Of a DNA stretch of 64,000 nucleotides, positions 61,529-64,000 are shown in pieces (within the stretch, counting starts at the first letter, position 1; each line of letters begins with the position of its first letter). Under the pieces are notes generated by a model. That model had not been told where the DNA came from, ran no database searches, and saw only the letters and a program-made list of their open reading frames with translations. This DNA is from Hydrogenophaga sp. PBL-H3 (GTDB lineage: Bacteria; Pseudomonadota; Gammaproteobacteria; Burkholderiales; Burkholderiaceae_C): NCBI RefSeq assembly GCF_010104355.1, contig NZ_CP044972.1, positions 1,054,001-1,118,000 on the forward strand, read 5' to 3'. A program made the position numbers and the translations under genes.

Positions 61529-62503
61529 TCATTCAGACTTCAAGTTTGCCGCTTTGCCCGCCTTTGACATCAACTCGTTTTCAAGTGCAATCACTCGCCC
61601 GTACTCTGCTGGGCCAGCACCCACCGGCTCAATCACGGCGGCCTCGAAGGTCTTCACCACTTCGGGCAACTTCACCACCTCTGCTATCTCCTTGCTGATT
61701 CGATCGATGGCCGCCTGAGGCGTACCAGGTGCCGCAAGTACACCGACCACGACCGAAAAGTCGAATCCTGGGACCGTTTCCGCGATGGCCGGCACGTCCG
61801 GGGCTTGCGGTGAGCGCTTCGGCGCGTTGCTTGCCAGCAGTCGCACTTGATTGCTCTTGATGAAGCCCAGAACGGAAGGAAGTGCGGCGATGGAAAAGTC
61901 AACTTGGCCCCCAACAAGTGCGGGAGTGGATTGACCTGACCCGCGGTACGGGACATGACGCACGTCGATGTTCAATGCAGCTTTCAACGCTTCCATCGTC
62001 AAGTGGTGAGTGCTTCCAATCCCTGATGAACCGTATGTGAGTTGATCGGGCTTGCTTTTTACGAGGCTCACAAACTCTGCAAATGTATTCACCCCCGTTC
62101 TGGGATGAGCCACGACGAACAAGGGGGAGCGAGCAATCAATGAGACGGGAAAGATGTCCTTGCCTACCTGATAAGTGGCTGATTTGTTGATCAAGGGCGT
62201 GATCGAGAGCATCGAGCCGTCTGTAACGATGAAAGCGTGACCGTCACTTGGCGTGCTTTGCAAAAGTGTCTGGTACGCGACCACCCCATTCCCGCCAGGT
62301 CGGTTATCGACCACGACTGACTGGCCCAGTCGATCACCAAGCTGCTTCGCCACAACCCGCGCGACTGAATCTGGGAGACCGCCAGGCGCATATGGCACGA
62401 TGAATTTCACAGCCTTGGATGGGTAGGCTTGTTGGGCCAGCGAAGTCAGGGGCGCCAGGCAAAAGGCAAGCGCTGCAGTTGCCGCTAGGGTTCTTCGTTG
62501 CAT
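61529..62503 (-). CDS. Bug-family (TctC) periplasmic solute-binding protein
   Basis: A 324-aa exported protein with a signal peptide (L-T-S-L-A-Q-Q-A-Y-P). The Bug fold shows K-F-I-V-P-Y-A-P-G-G, V-V-D-N-R-P-G-G-N-G and the S-S-G-I-G-S-T-H-H-L ligand loop. Bug proteins are greatly expanded in Burkholderiales and bind carboxylates and aromatic acids such as nicotinate. AGGAG lies seven bases before the ATG. It heads the operon; no TctA/TctB membrane partner is visible. Confidence 0.92.
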   Translation of the reverse strand: MQRRTLAATAALAFCLAPLTSLAQQAYPSKAVKFIVPYAPGGLPDSVARVVAKQLGDRLGQSVVVDNRPGGNGVVAYQTLLQSTPSDGHAFIVTDGSMLSITPLINKSATYQVGKDIFPVSLIARSPLFVVAHPRTGVNTFAEFVSLVKSKPDQLTYGSSGIGSTHHLTMEALKAALNIDVRHVPYRGSGQSTPALVGGQVDFSIAALPSVLGFIKSNQVRLLASNAPKRSPQAPDVPAIAETVPGFDFSVVVGVLAAPGTPQAAIDRISKEIAEVVKLPEVVKTFEAAVIEPVGAGPAEYGRVIALENELMSKAGKAANLKSE

Positions 62504-62621
62504 TTGATGTCTCCTGATGTGGTTTTTGGCGTGAACCGAGCCGGATCGAAGAAAAGACCCATGACGCCGGCAATACCGTCACGAATCGGCTGCGAGCACC
62601 CGACGTGAGCGCTTCGTGTAG

Positions 62622-62687
62622 TTTACTTAGAGGCCTAAGCTTGTGCATTCTTGCAAACCGCTGGATCGTTGTCAACACTGAAAACCC
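62622..62687 (+). promoter_or_regulatory. first copy of a duplicated promoter/operator region
   Basis: It contains TTTACTTAG-N4-CTAAG-N4-TGCATTC, in which CTTAG-AGGC-CTAAG is a dyad, followed by ~40 bases similar to 63158-63196. The copy faces the IS66 relic, with no intact gene behind it, but also lies upstream of the divergent Bug gene and might control it. Confidence 0.55.
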
Positions 62688-62979
62688 TCTTCTCGTCGCT
62701 GGTCAGCTGGGTGCGTAGCAAGCCGATGGCCTGGTTCGCAAGAGCGCCTCGTACGTTTAGACCGCCGTACTAACCGCGTACGCAGCCTGCAAACTGCGCA
62801 AGCTGGGCACCGCGCCGAGCAGCCTGGTTGTGTCGGTCGCACTTAACGTGACGTGGCTGCTTGACTGCGGAATGGATAGGCAAAACGGCATCGCAACAGA
62901 TGGCCACGCGCGACTTCAAGACAACCAAGGCGGTCGTCCACGACTTCTGGGAATCGCGCTCGGGCGACCCGCGGGTCAG

Positions 62980-63102
62980 CGGGTAGCGGCCGTGACGAAC
63001 CGGATCCAGGCGGCGAAAATGAATGGACATGATCCTTACGCCCAAATGCGCGATGTGATGGCAGGCCTGCCCGTGCCGCGCGTTTACGGAAAACTGCCAT
63101 GA
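62980..63102 (+). pseudogene. C-terminal relic of an IS66-family transposase
   Basis: The frame ends with I-Q-A-A-K-M-N-G-H-D-P-Y-A-Q-M, then R-D-V-M-A-G-L-P, matching the conserved tail of IS66 TnpC proteins (A-K-L-N-G-H-D-P-Y-A-Y-L-K-D-V). The rest of the transposase is missing. Confidence 0.55.
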
Positions 63103-63128
63103 GCGATGCCTTAGTGCACCTCTTGCAT

Positions 63129-63196
63129 TTTACTTAGCCAGCTAAGATAATGCATCCTCGCGAGCCGGCTAACACTTGTTGGCACCGAAAGCCCTC
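63129..63196 (+). promoter_or_regulatory. second copy of the duplicated promoter/operator region
   Basis: It contains TTTACTTAG-N4-CTAAG-N4-TGCATCC with identical spacing to the copy at 62622. The dyad CTTAG-CCAG-CTAAG suits a MarR- or GntR-type regulator. It precedes the oxidoreductase gene by about 35 bases. Confidence 0.55.
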
Positions 63197-63229
63197 CTTG
63201 TGTCGAGAGGGAAAACTCAAGGAATACCC

Positions 63230-64000
63230 ATGTCATCCGATCCTGTTTTTTTAAACCTCGTGGTAGCGAGTGCTGAGCCGGCTGCTCGAGACATCCAGCG
63301 TTTTGAGCTGGTTCACCCCGACGGGGAGTCTCTACCCCCCTTCACAGCTGGCGCACACATACGCATCAAGACACCCATCGGCGTCATTCGCCAATATTCC
63401 CTGAGCAACGACCCTGAAGAGCGCCACCGTTATGTCATTGCCGTCAAGCGCGAACGCGATGGCAGAGGCGGCTCAAGGAGCTTGGTTGACACCGTCAAAA
63501 TCGGTCACACCGTGGAGGTGGGTCTCCCCGAGAATCTCTTCGAGCTGGATCCCAAGGCGCGCAGCTTCGTGCTGATCGCCGGCGGAATTGGCATCACGCC
63601 CATGATGGCCATGTCGCAGCACCTCAGTACGCAGGGGGATCGTCCCTTCAAGTTGTACTACCTGACACGAGACCCCGCAGGAAGCGCCTTCCTTGAAGAG
63701 TTGCGAGGCGCAGACTTTTCTTCCAGTGTCGTGGTGCACCACGACCTTGGAGATCCGGCCAATGCGTTCGATCTTTGGCCGGTGCTGGAGAAAGCTGGAG
63801 CAGCGACGGGCCGTCACGTTTATTTCTGCGGTCCCAAGCCACTGATGGATGCCATCAAGGACATGACGGGTCATTGGCCCAGCAGCACCGTGCACTCCGA
63901 AAGTTTTGGTGGGGACACGAAGCCCCACGCCGATGACCAGCCGTTTGAGGTGGAGCTTAAAAGCAGTGGTCAGAAATTCACAGTACCGGTAGGAAAGTCC
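63230..64000 (+). CDS. phthalate-dioxygenase-reductase/VanB-type oxidoreductase (5' part)
   Basis: The frame starts at ATG 63230 with AAGGA six bases upstream and runs off the window after 257 codons. The FMN-binding barrel shows G-A-H-I and R-Q-Y-S-L-S-N-D-P, followed by V-L-I-A-G-G-I-G-I-T-P-M-M-A-M (NAD-binding) and Y-F-C-G-P-K-P-L-M-D-A-I. The C-terminal plant-type [2Fe-2S] domain should follow outside the window. It would supply electrons to a Rieske-type oxygenase or demethylase, whose gene is not in view. Confidence 0.88.
   Translation, partial: MSSDPVFLNLVVASAEPAARDIQRFELVHPDGESLPPFTAGAHIRIKTPIGVIRQYSLSNDPEERHRYVIAVKRERDGRGGSRSLVDTVKIGHTVEVGLPENLFELDPKARSFVLIAGGIGITPMMAMSQHLSTQGDRPFKLYYLTRDPAGSAFLEELRGADFSSSVVVHHDLGDPANAFDLWPVLEKAGAATGRHVYFCGPKPLMDAIKDMTGHWPSSTVHSESFGGDTKPHADDQPFEVELKSSGQKFTVPVGKS

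Larger units (their letters stand above)
62504..63229. other. divergent intergenic region with duplicated promoter and IS66 relic
   Basis: A 726-base space between the Bug gene and the oxidoreductase gene. It holds two copies of a dyad-bearing promoter-like segment and, between them, a transposase remnant. No complete gene is present. Confidence 0.5.

Overview
The window looks like an accessory region (plasmid, integrative element or genomic island) of a GC-rich betaproteobacterium, most likely Burkholderiales and Comamonadaceae-like. This rests on base composition, the style of the copper, mercury and cadmium gene sets, a Bug-type solute-binding protein and the mobile-element families. It is an inference from protein character, not from a marker gene. 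I saw no rRNA, tRNA, CRISPR array or replication initiator.

Layout. (1) 1-5.5 kb: small uncharacterised genes, then a tandem pair of ParM/ParR-type segregation modules; the second is truncated by an IS21 remnant. (2) 5.5-10.3 kb: a poorly coding stretch, a tyrosine recombinase, a catalytically broken paralogue and an XRE-type regulator. (3) 10.4-14.6 kb: a complete AbiEi/AbiEii type IV toxin-antitoxin pair, a lipoprotein, a 47-bp palindrome, and a second AbiEi whose toxin partner is apparently gutted. A 23-bp inverted repeat brackets this block. (4) 14.6-17.3 kb: an IS91-family element with its own tyrosine recombinase. (5) 17.4-46.8 kb: a composite metal-resistance block. It holds cusCBA efflux, a two-component system, a multicopper-oxidase/cupredoxin/CusF operon, a mer operon without merA, a CopK-like protein, two P1B ATPases, CopZ with a CueR-like regulator, a DsbA/DsbB/SCO/LspA thiol cluster, YnfA, CzcI, CzcD and CadR. 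Several promoters carry 19-bp-spaced MerR-family operators. (6) 47.1-57.4 kb: a defence-like block with a histone-like protein, a nucleoside-deoxyribosyltransferase-like protein, a DUF262-like/HNH protein, and an operon encoding a catalytically inactive RsAgo-type long prokaryotic Argonaute coupled to a PD-(D/E)XK nuclease and at least one unknown protein. A tyrosine recombinase closes the block. (7) 57.6-64 kb: an excisionase-like protein, a WYL-regulator remnant, a four-gene operon (Bug protein, TauE/SafE permease, hemerythrin, NadC), an IS66 remnant and the 5' part of a phthalate-dioxygenase-reductase-type gene.

How it works together. The metal block covers periplasmic oxidation and sequestration of Cu(I), transmembrane and cytosolic export, periplasmic thiol maintenance, and separate sensing of copper, mercury and cadmium/zinc. 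The Argonaute operon is the strongest candidate for an unusual system: an inactive guide-directed sensor translationally coupled to a nuclease, followed by an uncharacterised 355-aa protein behind a four-copy 7-bp tandem repeat. Recombinases and IS remnants at nearly every junction suggest stepwise assembly by insertion and deletion.
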